The notes beneath the pieces were generated by a model that was not told the origin of the DNA, made no database searches, and saw only the letters and a program-made list of their open reading frames with translations. A program made the position numbers and the translations under genes. Below are positions 36,256 to 44,272 of a stretch of 45,850 nt of DNA, piece after piece (position 1 is the stretch's first letter; the number at the start of each line of letters is the position of its first letter). The stretch comes from a virus, in the IMG/VR virus record IMGVR_UViG_3300034374_007647, positions 1 through 45,850 of that record. The stretch is one strand, 5' to 3'.

Positions 36256-36328
36256 GGTTTCGGTGTCCTATGACGGACTCCCCTCGTGCATCCCATCCGC
36301 CTGACGGGACTCTTGAGGACACCGAACC
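36256..36328 (+). promoter_or_regulatory. Structured leader: 11 bp long-range stem
   Basis: TTCGGTGTCCT (36259-36269) pairs perfectly with AGGACACCGAA (36316-36326), extended by GG/CC past one bulged T; 46 bases lie inside. It sits 30 bases before the start at 36356 in the only sizeable gap of this block (36220-36355). It does not fold as a tRNA. Candidate structured 5' leader or protein-binding site. Confidence 0.4.
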
Positions 36329-36355
36329 CTGTGCAACGATACAGGAGAGATACAC

Positions 36356-36907
36356 ATGACGACAACAATCCAAACCCGCACGCCCACGCCCGTCAAGGTG
36401 GTGTTCCGATACACCCCTCGCACCGTTCTGTCAAGCACCGCCATCACAGGTGAATTGGCTGACCTCGTGAAGCGCATGAGTGGCTTCGCCACCGACACAG
36501 GCACAGACACCGTTGAAGATGTCCAAGACGAGCGTGTGTGGGCAATCCTGCCCTATCACCCCCTCCCCGAAGGGGAGAAGTCCAACGACATGGTGGCTGT
36601 GCTTCTCGCTGACGGCACTCGTGAGGTTCACCATTGGCCCACGCTCATCAAGGACACCACCGAAGCCACCCCTGAGCAATACGCTCGCATGATGGCTGAC
36701 ATGGAGGACAACGGGTATGAGGTTGAGCCGATCACCGCACGCCAAGTCAATGCACTCCTTCGCCGCGCTGAACGCCCGGTGGTTAGTGCTGAACGACAGG
36801 CATCCACCGATGAGGACTTTGAGGTTGAGGACATCAGCATTGACGGCTCGTTCACGGGCGACCTTGACGCATGGAACAATTCAACATTTCAGGAGGATTG
36901 GGCATGA
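36356..36907 (+). CDS. Hypothetical acidic protein
   Basis: 183 residues, not recognised. The N-terminal 110 residues look like a small alpha/beta domain (VWAILPYHPLPEG, MVAVLLADGTREVHHW); the last 40 are acidic (DEDFEVEDISIDGS). Ribosome site GGAG eight bases before ATG. ATGA overlap with the next small gene. Codon choice like the helicase and DUF932-like genes. Confidence 0.6.
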   Translation: MTTTIQTRTPTPVKVVFRYTPRTVLSSTAITGELADLVKRMSGFATDTGTDTVEDVQDERVWAILPYHPLPEGEKSNDMVAVLLADGTREVHHWPTLIKDTTEATPEQYARMMADMEDNGYEVEPITARQVNALLRRAERPVVSAERQASTDEDFEVEDISIDGSFTGDLDAWNNSTFQEDWA

Positions 36908-37038
36908 GCGACATTCGTGACCTCGTGCTGTTCATCCTCACCGGGAGGGATGCCGATGAGGTGCGTGCGAAGCGTGAGCCTCAGCCCCGACCTGTGGACG
37001 ACACCGATGCGTGGAGAGGATTTGAACCAACGGAGTGA
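36904..37038 (+). CDS. Small hypothetical protein
   Basis: 44 residues, MSDIRDLVLFILTGRDADEV then a Pro/Arg-rich and Asp-rich tail. ATGA overlap with the upstream gene, whose end supplies AGGAGG seven bases before the start. Coupling and tight packing support translation. Confidence 0.5.
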   Translation: MSDIRDLVLFILTGRDADEVRAKREPQPRPVDDTDAWRGFEPTE

Positions 37039-37044
37039 TTCACC

Positions 37045-37353
37045 ATGAATGACATACAGATTGGAGATGTGTTCGCACACCGCACGCTCACCATCAAGAC
37101 ACCGTTCACCCCTGTGCCGTTCCCTGCGACCTTTGAGGTTCAAGGCTATGTCAATGACATGAACGGCACGAGGATTACCCTGCGTGCCTTACACCACTAC
37201 AACCGCCCACCACTGATGAATGGGCATGAACGCTCGCTCAACGCTACACTCGTGACCGAATTGCCTGATCCTCATGGGGAAACCTTTGATGTTCCCCCGG
37301 AGGCTCTTGAGAAGCACTTTGTGTTCCTTCGCCATGCTGATGGAGGGATTTGA
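37045..37353 (+). CDS. Hypothetical beta-rich protein
   Basis: 102 residues, not recognised. Alternating hydrophobic pattern (IQIGDVFAHRTLTIK, FEVQGYVNDMNGTRITLRAL) suggests a small beta-barrel. ATGA overlap with the next gene. Confidence 0.55.
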   Translation: MNDIQIGDVFAHRTLTIKTPFTPVPFPATFEVQGYVNDMNGTRITLRALHHYNRPPLMNGHERSLNATLVTELPDPHGETFDVPPEALEKHFVFLRHADGGI

Positions 37354-37598
37354 TGACGGGCTTCACGCCACAGAAGTGGGAGGCGATGCCGTGGGGTCGC
37401 AAAGGAAAGAAGGCACGCAGGGTGTGGCTGACAGTCAAGCGCGTGTCCGGGTCAGCACCCACGATCATCCACTACATTCCCCCTCAGCCATCCCGACAGC
37501 AACGAGCCATGTGGGTGATTGAACACGAATCACAGACCTTGACATTCTCAGGCACAGCCACCGAAGTGGTGGAGGAAATTGAAGAGGTGTTTGCATGA
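37350..37598 (+). CDS. Hypothetical small protein
   Basis: 82 residues, basic N-terminal half (WGRKGKKARRVWLTVKRV) and beta-rich C-terminal half (WVIEHESQTLTFSG), acidic end. Overlaps both neighbours by ATGA. Family unknown. Confidence 0.55.
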   Translation: MMTGFTPQKWEAMPWGRKGKKARRVWLTVKRVSGSAPTIIHYIPPQPSRQQRAMWVIEHESQTLTFSGTATEVVEEIEEVFA

Positions 37599-37843
37599 CC
37601 GAATCCATCACTCTCCCCGACTCCTTGACCATCCACTTCACCAATGACCGTTTCAGCACGCTGTGCGGTCAAGCCATCCTCTCCGACACCCCTGTGGTGT
37701 TTCGTCATTTGCATCCGTCAGGCTATGCACCGACATACCTGTGTGAGATTTGTGAGGAAAGACACACGGCAAAGACGAGAGGACAGGTGATTTATCGCTA
37801 TGATGACGAAGCAAACACCTTCATTGAATACGATGAGGCTTAA
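37595..37843 (+). CDS. Small Cys-containing protein
   Basis: 82 residues. A single Cys (STLCGQAI) and a CEICEERH pair with nearby His (FRHLHPSG) could form a zinc site. Overlaps the upstream gene. One of several small putative zinc proteins in this block. Confidence 0.55.
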   Translation: MTESITLPDSLTIHFTNDRFSTLCGQAILSDTPVVFRHLHPSGYAPTYLCEICEERHTAKTRGQVIYRYDDEANTFIEYDEA

Positions 37844-37850
37844 ATACGCC
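37837..37850 (+). promoter_or_regulatory. Promoter element, variant
   Basis: GGCTTAAATACGCC followed by ACAGGGT, a variant of the shared element, 36-49 bases before ATG 37886. Confidence 0.4.
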
Positions 37851-37885
37851 ACAGGGTATCGGAGAACACACACGGAGATGAAAAC

Positions 37886-38212
37886 ATGACCGCATTGAAA
37901 GAAGCATTAGACAAATTAGACGCAATCAGGGGCGACATTGAACGCCTCGTTGAGGAACACGGTGAGGCATTGATGCCTCTTGAAGAAAAGGTCAAGGAAT
38001 TGTCCGAAAACATCACCGAGATTGACACGAGCATTGAGGACTTGGAGAGGCGTGTTCAAGTCATTGAGGACAATTATATCACCGGGAATGATCTTGACAC
38101 AAACGCACCATCCACACATGACCTTCTCTCCCTCATCAACGAATTGCAGGAACACATCGCTCGCAACGAAGGCGGTGCTGTCGGCATGATGTTCACCACG
38201 AATCCTCGGTGA
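37886..38212 (+). CDS. Coiled-coil protein
   Basis: 108 residues. Residues 1-60 have heptad-like Leu/Ile spacing (LKEALDKLDAIRGDIERLVE, LEEKVKELSENITEI) predicting a coiled coil; the rest is a short helical tail. No family recognised. The ribosome site is weak, consistent with its own promoter. Ends with GTGA overlap. Confidence 0.55.
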   Translation: MTALKEALDKLDAIRGDIERLVEEHGEALMPLEEKVKELSENITEIDTSIEDLERRVQVIEDNYITGNDLDTNAPSTHDLLSLINELQEHIARNEGGAVGMMFTTNPR

Positions 38213-38217
38213 TTGAC

Positions 38218-38772
38218 ATGAACACTTTCTTCTTTGACCCATGTGCCTATGTTTCGGCACAAATGATGGATGACAAACGAGTGGGAAAAATGATAATTGA
38301 ATCGGGCCAATTGTTCACCGCCTGTATTCGCATCACCCTCGCTGACAACGGCTTCACCGATGAGGCGATTGAAGCGTTGATGGAGGAATACGGTATTGTG
38401 ACATCCAAAGGCACGACATGGCGTGTCACCCATCGCAACCACCCCTCAAGCCTGTGGTGTCGTGAAGCATACGAGAACGCTTCATGGGTCATTCACCATG
38501 CTCTCGGACTCATCAACCAATTCACCATCCGATTCGGCAAAGTGCATGGTTGCGCTCTTGCGATTGCAGGAATGTTTAGGCTCTTGGAGGACATTCTCAA
38601 GCCATTGATGATGCCCGGTATGACGAAGCCCCCACAATGTATGCCCGATGAATTCAAGCATGACGATCCTTGCATCGCCTATCAGCAATATCACCACTCC
38701 AAACCTAATGTCTATTGGAGAAAAGGCGTGGATGCACCTGCTTGGTGGCGAAGCGTGGAGGTGATTCAATGA
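38218..38772 (+). CDS. Conserved phage protein, T4-like environmental family
   Basis: 184 residues from ATG 38218 (GGTG six bases upstream; GTG 38209 also in frame). FFDPCAYVSAQMMDDKRVGKM, the HRNHPSSLWCREAYENASWV core and PPQCMPDEF near the end match a family I recall from many tailed phages, with its K-M-x-x-E and N-H-P...W-x-R...N-x-x-W signatures. Function is not established to my knowledge. Confidence 0.55.
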   Translation: MNTFFFDPCAYVSAQMMDDKRVGKMIIESGQLFTACIRITLADNGFTDEAIEALMEEYGIVTSKGTTWRVTHRNHPSSLWCREAYENASWVIHHALGLINQFTIRFGKVHGCALAIAGMFRLLEDILKPLMMPGMTKPPQCMPDEFKHDDPCIAYQQYHHSKPNVYWRKGVDAPAWWRSVEVIQ

Positions 38773-38975
38773 GCATCAGTCCCGGTGACTATTTTGCCTG
38801 TCGCAAATGTGGATTGAAGTCCTATTGCACCATGTATCTGTTCTGTGAATCGTGCGGTCATCAGGATGCTGATGACAGGAAAAACATGGTGAAGCGTGGG
38901 CGTTGGACTCCCAAGCCCTGCGTGTGCTGTCATGGAGAGGATTCAAATAGACCACAGGGAGTGGATGGGTCGTGA
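38769..38975 (+). CDS. Small zinc-ribbon protein
   Basis: 68 residues. FACRKCGLK, FCESCGHQD form a four-Cys ribbon; PCVCCHG adds a third pair. ATGA overlap upstream; ends inside the GTG start of the next gene. Likely nucleic-acid or protein binding. Confidence 0.6.
   Translation: MSISPGDYFACRKCGLKSYCTMYLFCESCGHQDADDRKNMVKRGRWTPKPCVCCHGEDSNRPQGVDGS
38939..38953 (+). promoter_or_regulatory. Internal promoter element
   Basis: GGATTCAAATAGACC followed by ACAGGGAGTG, inside the end of 38769-38975, 18-32 bases before GTG 38972. Confidence 0.45.
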
Positions 38976-39379
38976 GCCGTATGAAAATTAACCAAACCAC
39001 CCAAGTGAAATCCTGTGCTAAGTGCGGGAATCAATTGATTTACGAAAGAAGAGAAGGGGTATCTGTTGATGGTAAAATTGATCAACGCCAAATGAAGAGG
39101 GAACACTTTTGCATAGATTGTAATTCCGACTGTGAGGTAAAGTGGACAACACTACACCATTGGACTCATGCACTTCGCTCAAACGAGTTAGGTGTTGATG
39201 AGGAATTCCCACTTATTAAAGAGGACAAAGCATCAGGAGAAAGACGCTTCGCATCGCCATACACATGGGCCTATCACAATGTGAAATCACAGGTTCTTGA
39301 TATGATTGCTGAAAGCCGTGGTGGTAAAGCGTTTGAATACGATTCGGATGGGCGACTTGTGCCGAAGGAGGAATGGTGA
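38972..39379 (+). CDS. Zinc-ribbon-containing hypothetical protein
   Basis: 135 residues from GTG 38972 (GTGA overlap); ATG 38981 is an alternative and may be the leaderless start from the element at 38939. SCAKCGNQL and FCIDCNSDC form a four-Cys zinc ribbon in the first 50 residues; the rest is charged and helical. Precedes the SF2 helicase with overlap, so may act with it. Confidence 0.6.
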   Translation: MSRMKINQTTQVKSCAKCGNQLIYERREGVSVDGKIDQRQMKREHFCIDCNSDCEVKWTTLHHWTHALRSNELGVDEEFPLIKEDKASGERRFASPYTWAYHNVKSQVLDMIAESRGGKAFEYDSDGRLVPKEEW

Positions 39380-40866
39380 TGCCCCTATACCGTTGGCAAC
39401 AAGAGGCACTTGACCTGTGGATTGATGAGGAATCCGACAGGATGGACAACAAGAAAATGACCGTAGCCGCCGTGACAGGTGCGGGCAAAACATGGCTCGC
39501 TCTTGAAGTCGCACGACATGAACAGGAATTGGCTCTCGCTGATGAATGCACACTTTACATCACCGTGGTCGTTCCTCGCAAAGCACTGATGCCCCAATGG
39601 AGAGAGGCTTTCAACAACCACTTCGCATTCCAACATCTCACCATCGGGAGAAAGGGTGGTGGAGGTATCAAGGGTTGGTCGCCCAATCCTGTCTGCGCCG
39701 ATCCCATCAATATCAATATCATCACCATCAACGCACAGCGTGAAGGTAAAATGCAAATTGCACACAATCGCCATTTGGTGATCGTTGATGAATGCCACAA
39801 CCTTCGTGGTGCGAAGAATCGCAACGCCATGAACCCTAACTTCATCGGTGAGGAAAGCGTGAAGATTCTCGGACTCAGTGCTACACCACACCCCACCCCC
39901 GAAGCGAAGCGGGTGGTTGAGGAATTGTGTGGTGAAATCAAATACGCATACCGATACGCTCAGGCTCTTGAGGATGGCGTTATCCCGTCATTCGTGGTGA
40001 ACGCTGTGAACATTCCCATGAACGATGAGGAAACGAAGGAATTGGATGATTGGGATAGCAAAGTCAAGTGGGCTTTGAAGAAGGCTGACAACGCATGGGG
40101 TGCTGAGAGGAACAAAATGCTCAACATCGCCAAGCAATACGGTATTCAGCGAAAGCAATTCCTCAACCGTGTCAAGAGCCGAACCCACATGGCTCTAAGG
40201 ATTCTCAACAAGCATCAAGGTCAGCCGACCATGTTGTTTCACGACAGGACTGAGGATGTTGATCGTTTGGCTGAATTGACACCACATCTCAACCCGGCTG
40301 TGTATCACAGCAACCGACCATCAGCCGATGAGGAAATTGAGTCATTCATCACAGGTGACACAGATGTTCTCTATTCTTGCATGGCTTTGACTGAGGGCTT
40401 CAATGTCCCTCGTGTCAAGGTGGCTGTGATGATGTCCGGGTCAAACGCACCGTTGAGGCGTATTCAAACGCTTGGGCGTTGCCTTCGTGGTGATGACGAT
40501 ACGCCCAATGAAATCTATTTCCTTTACATCAAGGGAACGAAGGATGAGGATGGACTTCGCAACCTGATTCGTGAAGCCGATTTGCCGACTTCGGTGATGA
40601 GGTATTTCACCATGAACGGTGAATGGATGGAGGAATCATCGCCCACCGTTGTTGGTGAAGCACCTGTGTTCCGTGAGCGAAAGGAACGCCCTCAATGCCC
40701 GAAGTGCGAGCGCACATTCAGGGGTGAGGTTGGACTCAACAATCACCATTGTGTCCCAAAGCGACAGGGGGAATACGGTTCAAAGGAAAGGAGGCAACGC
40801 CTCCGTGACATCCTATCGGGAAAGCATGACGACATGACCTTTGATGAATTTGCGGATGGTTGGTGA
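39379..40866 (+). CDS. SF2 DEAD/DECH-type helicase with C-terminal zinc finger
   Basis: 495 residues from ATG 39379 (GGAGG seven bases upstream; ATG 39373 possible). AAVTGAGKTWLA near residue 33 is motif I; VIVDECHN near 135 is motif II; GLSATPHP motif III; YSCMALTEGFNVPRVKVAV and RRIQTLGRCLRG motifs V and VI. This is the ResIII/phage-type SF2 group that unwinds or remodels DNA. Near the end CPKCERTFRGEVGLNNHHC is a Cys2His/Cys zinc finger. With the SF1 enzyme it forms a two-helicase replication/recombination set. Confidence 0.85.
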   Translation: MPLYRWQQEALDLWIDEESDRMDNKKMTVAAVTGAGKTWLALEVARHEQELALADECTLYITVVVPRKALMPQWREAFNNHFAFQHLTIGRKGGGGIKGWSPNPVCADPININIITINAQREGKMQIAHNRHLVIVDECHNLRGAKNRNAMNPNFIGEESVKILGLSATPHPTPEAKRVVEELCGEIKYAYRYAQALEDGVIPSFVVNAVNIPMNDEETKELDDWDSKVKWALKKADNAWGAERNKMLNIAKQYGIQRKQFLNRVKSRTHMALRILNKHQGQPTMLFHDRTEDVDRLAELTPHLNPAVYHSNRPSADEEIESFITGDTDVLYSCMALTEGFNVPRVKVAVMMSGSNAPLRRIQTLGRCLRGDDDTPNEIYFLYIKGTKDEDGLRNLIREADLPTSVMRYFTMNGEWMEESSPTVVGEAPVFRERKERPQCPKCERTFRGEVGLNNHHCVPKRQGEYGSKERRQRLRDILSGKHDDMTFDEFADGW

Positions 40867-40872
40867 TGAACG

Positions 40873-41238
40873 ATGTATAGAATACAGAAGGACACAGTGG
40901 ACGGCTTTGAGGGTCGGTGGATGATGTATGGAGGCGAATGGACATCTAAACAGTGGGCCGAAGAGAACGCCGAAAAATTGAGAGGGCGTGGCTACACAGC
41001 CCGTGTGCATAGCACTACACAAACCGTCAAGGTGCGAGGTGAAATTTGTTGGGAGGGAGAGCGTTGGTTCGCTCAAAAATTCAGACCCGATGAGGCTGTG
41101 GATTTTCGCAAAGGGCGGTGGGTGAAATACAAAGACCCATCAAACAAATCGTTGGATTTGACTAACCTCATTCCCATTGACGGGTCGTGGGATCCACCGA
41201 CTTTTCAACAGGGTGTGATTTTCTCCGAAGAGGAATGA
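40873..41238 (+). CDS. Hypothetical basic protein
   Basis: 121 residues, Trp/Lys/Glu-rich (GRWMMYGGEWTSKQWAEE, EICWEGERWFAQKF), no family recognised. GGTGA lies seven bases before the ATG. Confidence 0.55.
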   Translation: MYRIQKDTVDGFEGRWMMYGGEWTSKQWAEENAEKLRGRGYTARVHSTTQTVKVRGEICWEGERWFAQKFRPDEAVDFRKGRWVKYKDPSNKSLDLTNLIPIDGSWDPPTFQQGVIFSEEE

Positions 41239-41246
41239 GCGTATCG

Positions 41247-41263
41247 TTGTTTAATATGTCAGG
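41247..41263 (+). promoter_or_regulatory. TATA-like element
   Basis: TTGTTTAATATGTCAGG, with TTTAATAT at 41250-41257, about 17-30 bases before the starts at 41274/41280. Confidence 0.35.
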
Positions 41264-41273
41264 GGGCTATCGG

Positions 41274-41753
41274 ATGAACATGGCCCGCAAAACCTATCCC
41301 AAGAAGCCCAAGACCCACAAGCGAAAGCGACACGCAATTGACCACGAATGGTTGGACAATGCGTTTCGCATCAATTATCTCCAAGACGGTGAAACAATGG
41401 CGAGCATCGCCAAGCGATATGTGCGTGTCAAGAAAACAAGCACCGTGGGTTCAATCACCGCCGCGCTCGCTGTCAAGAAGAAAGCCCATGAAACCAAATT
41501 GAAAGAGGCACGACAAGCACGACGAGTCATCGCCATCGCTGAGGCACGAAATGTCTTGGAGAACCAAAAGCACAATCGCCCCATCACGCCGTCAAGCATA
41601 CAAGAGGCTCAGGAATCCGATGCCCCACAGCACTTCACGGTTCGTCACGATTCACCTACATTGAAGTCGCTTCAAGACAAAGCCGACTATCACTTGAGCC
41701 AATACAAATCGGCTCTCAAGGAAATCCTTGAGGTGATTGGTGGTGAACAATAA
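41274..41753 (+). CDS. Lys/Arg-rich protein, possible HTH
   Basis: 159 residues from ATG 41274 (GGGGG seven bases upstream); ATG 41280 possible. Basic N-terminus (KTYPKKPKTHKRKRH), then LQDGETMASIAKRYVRVKK, which could be a helix-turn-helix, and a long charged helix. Resembles small regulators or terminase-associated factors, but I do not recognise a family. Confidence 0.5.
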   Translation: MNMARKTYPKKPKTHKRKRHAIDHEWLDNAFRINYLQDGETMASIAKRYVRVKKTSTVGSITAALAVKKKAHETKLKEARQARRVIAIAEARNVLENQKHNRPITPSSIQEAQESDAPQHFTVRHDSPTLKSLQDKADYHLSQYKSALKEILEVIGGEQ

Positions 41754-42090
41754 GGACTTCATCGCCACATTCACCACGAAAGCCGTTGATGAAGTGGCCT
41801 CAGCGAAGAGGCGGATTGCCGATTGGCGAGCCGTTCTCAGTGAATTGCACGCAGATCGTGGTGCTTTGTTGGGGAGTCAGCAATACAGCGAAATGTCGGG
41901 GATTGAACAGGCGAGAGTGTTGGGGGAAATTGATGATGGCATCGCTTCAACCAAGCACCACATTTCAGTCATTCGTGATGAATTGTTCGCTATGTCAATA
42001 CCACGCACTCACATTCATCGGTGCAAACGCATCATCAATCGGCTCTTGAAGGAATCAATTTTTGACGAATACAGGGAGGGAACAGAATGA
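41743..42090 (+). CDS. Hypothetical helical protein
   Basis: 115 residues from GTG 41743 (GGTGA six bases upstream). Almost wholly helical and charged; no motif seen. ATGA overlap with the next gene. Confidence 0.5.
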   Translation: MNNKDFIATFTTKAVDEVASAKRRIADWRAVLSELHADRGALLGSQQYSEMSGIEQARVLGEIDDGIASTKHHISVIRDELFAMSIPRTHIHRCKRIINRLLKESIFDEYREGTE

Positions 42091-42380
42091 GTCAGGAATG
42101 GGGAATCCGATACGGCACACACGGTGAGGGTTTCGTCATGTCTATTTCCGGGCCACTTCACGGTGGTTGGCACAATGTTCTCGTGGAGTGTGATGAAGCA
42201 CACATGAGTCAGGAAATCAAAGAAACGGTTCAAGAGATCGTTGAGGAAAACGGATTTCACCGACCTCATGGGAATTGGGATTGGACACGAATCAACACCA
42301 CATACATGAGGAAATCCACGACTTATCACGAAATACGGGTGCGGAGGAATCCAAATGCAGAACCACGAGAAGAAGAATAA
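42087..42380 (+). CDS. Hypothetical protein
   Basis: 97 residues, not recognised (FVMSISGPLHGGWHNVLVE, then charged helix). ATGA overlap upstream and a 26-base overlap with the next small gene. Confidence 0.5.
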   Translation: MSQEWGIRYGTHGEGFVMSISGPLHGGWHNVLVECDEAHMSQEIKETVQEIVEENGFHRPHGNWDWTRINTTYMRKSTTYHEIRVRRNPNAEPREEE

Positions 42381-42507
42381 TTGTCCTGATTGTGGTCGCC
42401 CCATGTTGATGGAGAAGGAAACCAAATACGACATCATCACTGCGATGGAGAGGAATGTGTTGAAATGCACACAATGTCGCAGGTGGAAATACGAGGGGAG
42501 TGATTGA
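42355..42507 (+). CDS. Small zinc-ribbon protein
   Basis: 50 residues: NNCPDCGRPM and LKCTQCRRW, 28 residues between the first and last Cys pairs, a classic minimal zinc ribbon. GGAGG stands six bases before the ATG; ends directly before the next start. Confidence 0.6.
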   Translation: MQNHEKKNNCPDCGRPMLMEKETKYDIITAMERNVLKCTQCRRWKYEGSD

Positions 42508-43125
42508 ATGCCTTTACCTCCACCAACCAATGAGGATTTCAATTGGGCTAACCGCCTGTGGAATACGCTCGTGATTGCTGACGAAGGACAGGGGCGACAG
42601 GGAGGAACATGGGATATGCCCTCCGTTGGTCGCTATGTTCGGACAGGACTGACCGAATTGACATTCACTGAAATTCATGGTGACATGACCGCCCCTGACC
42701 GACTTGGCATCACTCTCTTTGAGAAGCACGATTGGATTTGCGCTCTCGCTGAGGGAATTGGGTGGGTGATTTATGACGAAGTGCGAAAGGCTGACCTTGA
42801 GGAATCCGACTTTGATCCTGCCGAACCACCCATTGAACACATCGGGATGGTTCATGTGTGCGATTGCTCACTCATCTATACCGTGAGGGGTCAGGACTGT
42901 AATGAGCGTGTCCTCGTGGGAGAAGAAGGCGGGTGCTTGAATCCTCAATGTGCGGGACTCCTGCCCGAAGTCCATAGAGGTGTTTTTAACCACATTAACG
43001 AAACGGCACTCATCGCCAAGATGGAGGCGTTAGAACGCTTGATTGCTATTGACGAAGGCGACCTCCCCGCACCACCAATACCTATTGACCCAAGTGGACA
43101 GATGACTTTGTTTGAAGAGGAATAG
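42508..43125 (+). CDS. Hypothetical protein ending in a QMTLF clamp-binding-like motif
   Basis: 205 residues. Middle part has Cys groups (VHVCDCSL, QDCNER, CLNPQCAG) that could bind zinc. The last residues read GQMTLFEEE, reminiscent of PCNA-interacting peptides of archaea (compare RFC large subunit KQATLFDF) and of bacterial clamp motifs QL[SD]LF. If real, it would recruit this protein to the sliding clamp. Otherwise unrecognised. Confidence 0.5.
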   Translation: MPLPPPTNEDFNWANRLWNTLVIADEGQGRQGGTWDMPSVGRYVRTGLTELTFTEIHGDMTAPDRLGITLFEKHDWICALAEGIGWVIYDEVRKADLEESDFDPAEPPIEHIGMVHVCDCSLIYTVRGQDCNERVLVGEEGGCLNPQCAGLLPEVHRGVFNHINETALIAKMEALERLIAIDEGDLPAPPIPIDPSGQMTLFEEE

Positions 43126-43138
43126 GTTAATATAGACC
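43125..43138 (+). promoter_or_regulatory. Promoter element
   Basis: GGTTAATATAGACC, identical to the element at 34491, followed by ACCCGTTGTAG; 19-32 bases before ATG 43157, so the transcript would be nearly leaderless. Confidence 0.55.
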
Positions 43139-43156
43139 ACCCGTTGTAGCGTCGTC

Positions 43157-43330
43157 ATGGCGAACACAAACGACCTCCCAAAGTGCATCGGATGCGGGCG
43201 ACCCATCCAAGACAAACCAAAGCAGGTGATGATTGCTGTGCGTTCCGCACAAGACCATGCCCGCTGTCAGACCTGTTGGGAGGTTGGTGATTTGTTCCTC
43301 ATAGCACAAGGAAAAGGTGATTTAGCATGA
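43157..43330 (+). CDS. Small zinc-ribbon protein
   Basis: 57 residues: KCIGCGRPI and RCQTCWEVG form a four-Cys ribbon. No ribosome site is seen, in keeping with leaderless translation from the promoter at 43125. ATGA overlap with the next gene. Confidence 0.6.
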   Translation: MANTNDLPKCIGCGRPIQDKPKQVMIAVRSAQDHARCQTCWEVGDLFLIAQGKGDLA

Positions 43331-43980
43331 GCAAAAAATTGTTTCAAGAATACGCACAAGGACTGACTGATGAGCAAATGCGTCAATTGACGGGCGTGGG
43401 GGCATCCCTGCGTGACTTCGGTGAAGCATTGGAGAAGGAGTGGCTCGCACGCAACGGTGCGAACCTCAACGCTGAGGAACGCAAAGAGAACAAAGGTGCG
43501 CCAAACGCTGTGGCGAACCCGGTGATTGATGTTGAAATACCCGATGTGCTGTGTGTGATGCTTCGCCCATCGCCTTCAACCAACAATAAGACTCGTGGAT
43601 ATGGCTACGCCAACGATGTGGGTCTGTCGGACAAGGTGAAATTCGGGAATGTTCCTCCTTCGCTTTTGACTGAAATTTTGGTGGACAAAATCGCCACCAT
43701 GCTCAACGGCAAAGTCGCTGAGAAGGCACTCAACGATCTTCGTGATGCTCTCAGGAATTGTATGTCCATTGATGACGAAGGCAATTTCACCTTTGACAAG
43801 AAGAAAGCACCACCTCTTCAACACCCGGTTGAAGTGGCTGAGTGGATTGACTCTCTCAAGCAGGAATACATTGGCTCAACGGCGGGTGCGACCCACACGA
43901 GCATGGAGGTTGTGCCTATCCCAATTTCACCCGACGCAACGGTGGAGGAAACATCACAAACGGTGGAGGTGAAACAATGA
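43327..43980 (+). CDS. Hypothetical protein
   Basis: 217 residues. The N-terminal 60 residues are helical; VIDVEIPDVLCVMLRPS suggests a beta strand core. AAC/Ala-rich, acidic C-terminus (DATVEETSQTVEVKQ). No family recognised. ATGA overlaps both sides. Confidence 0.55.
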   Translation: MSKKLFQEYAQGLTDEQMRQLTGVGASLRDFGEALEKEWLARNGANLNAEERKENKGAPNAVANPVIDVEIPDVLCVMLRPSPSTNNKTRGYGYANDVGLSDKVKFGNVPPSLLTEILVDKIATMLNGKVAEKALNDLRDALRNCMSIDDEGNFTFDKKKAPPLQHPVEVAEWIDSLKQEYIGSTAGATHTSMEVVPIPISPDATVEETSQTVEVKQ

Positions 43981-44117
43981 CTTGGGAAATTAGCGAATTG
44001 ACATACGAGAGAACGGGAGAACACAGGGGTTGGATGCTGATTAACACCGAAACCAAGCGAACCATCGCTTGCGAATCGGAAGAGGAAGCAAAGGCTATTC
44101 GGGAAGTGATGAAATGA
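43977..44117 (+). CDS. Small hypothetical protein
   Basis: 46 residues: MTWEISELTYERTGEHRGWM, then a short beta-helix with an acidic helix (CESEEEAKAIREVMK). Overlaps both neighbours by ATGA, which supports translation. Confidence 0.5.
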   Translation: MTWEISELTYERTGEHRGWMLINTETKRTIACESEEEAKAIREVMK

Positions 44118-44272
44118 ACACCCTGAATCAAATCCCCTGCATCAAGTGCAAATTCCCCACGCTCGTTGGGTATTTGGACACGAAAGACAAAGCCATCGTT
44201 TTGTCCTGTGTCAATTGCTATCACAAGCACCGATTTGTTGTCAATAATGAAGTGAAGGGGGAAGAGGAATGA
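44114..44272 (+). CDS. Small zinc-ribbon protein
   Basis: 52 residues: IPCIKCKFPT and LSCVNCYHKH form a four-Cys (plus His) ribbon. ATGA overlaps link it to 43977-44117 and to the methyltransferase gene. Confidence 0.6.
   Translation: MNTLNQIPCIKCKFPTLVGYLDTKDKAIVLSCVNCYHKHRFVVNNEVKGEEE

Noticed and set aside
36256-36328. tRNA gene
   Set aside because: The closing stem is 11-13 bp and there is no T-arm GTTC loop or anticodon arm in the interior.
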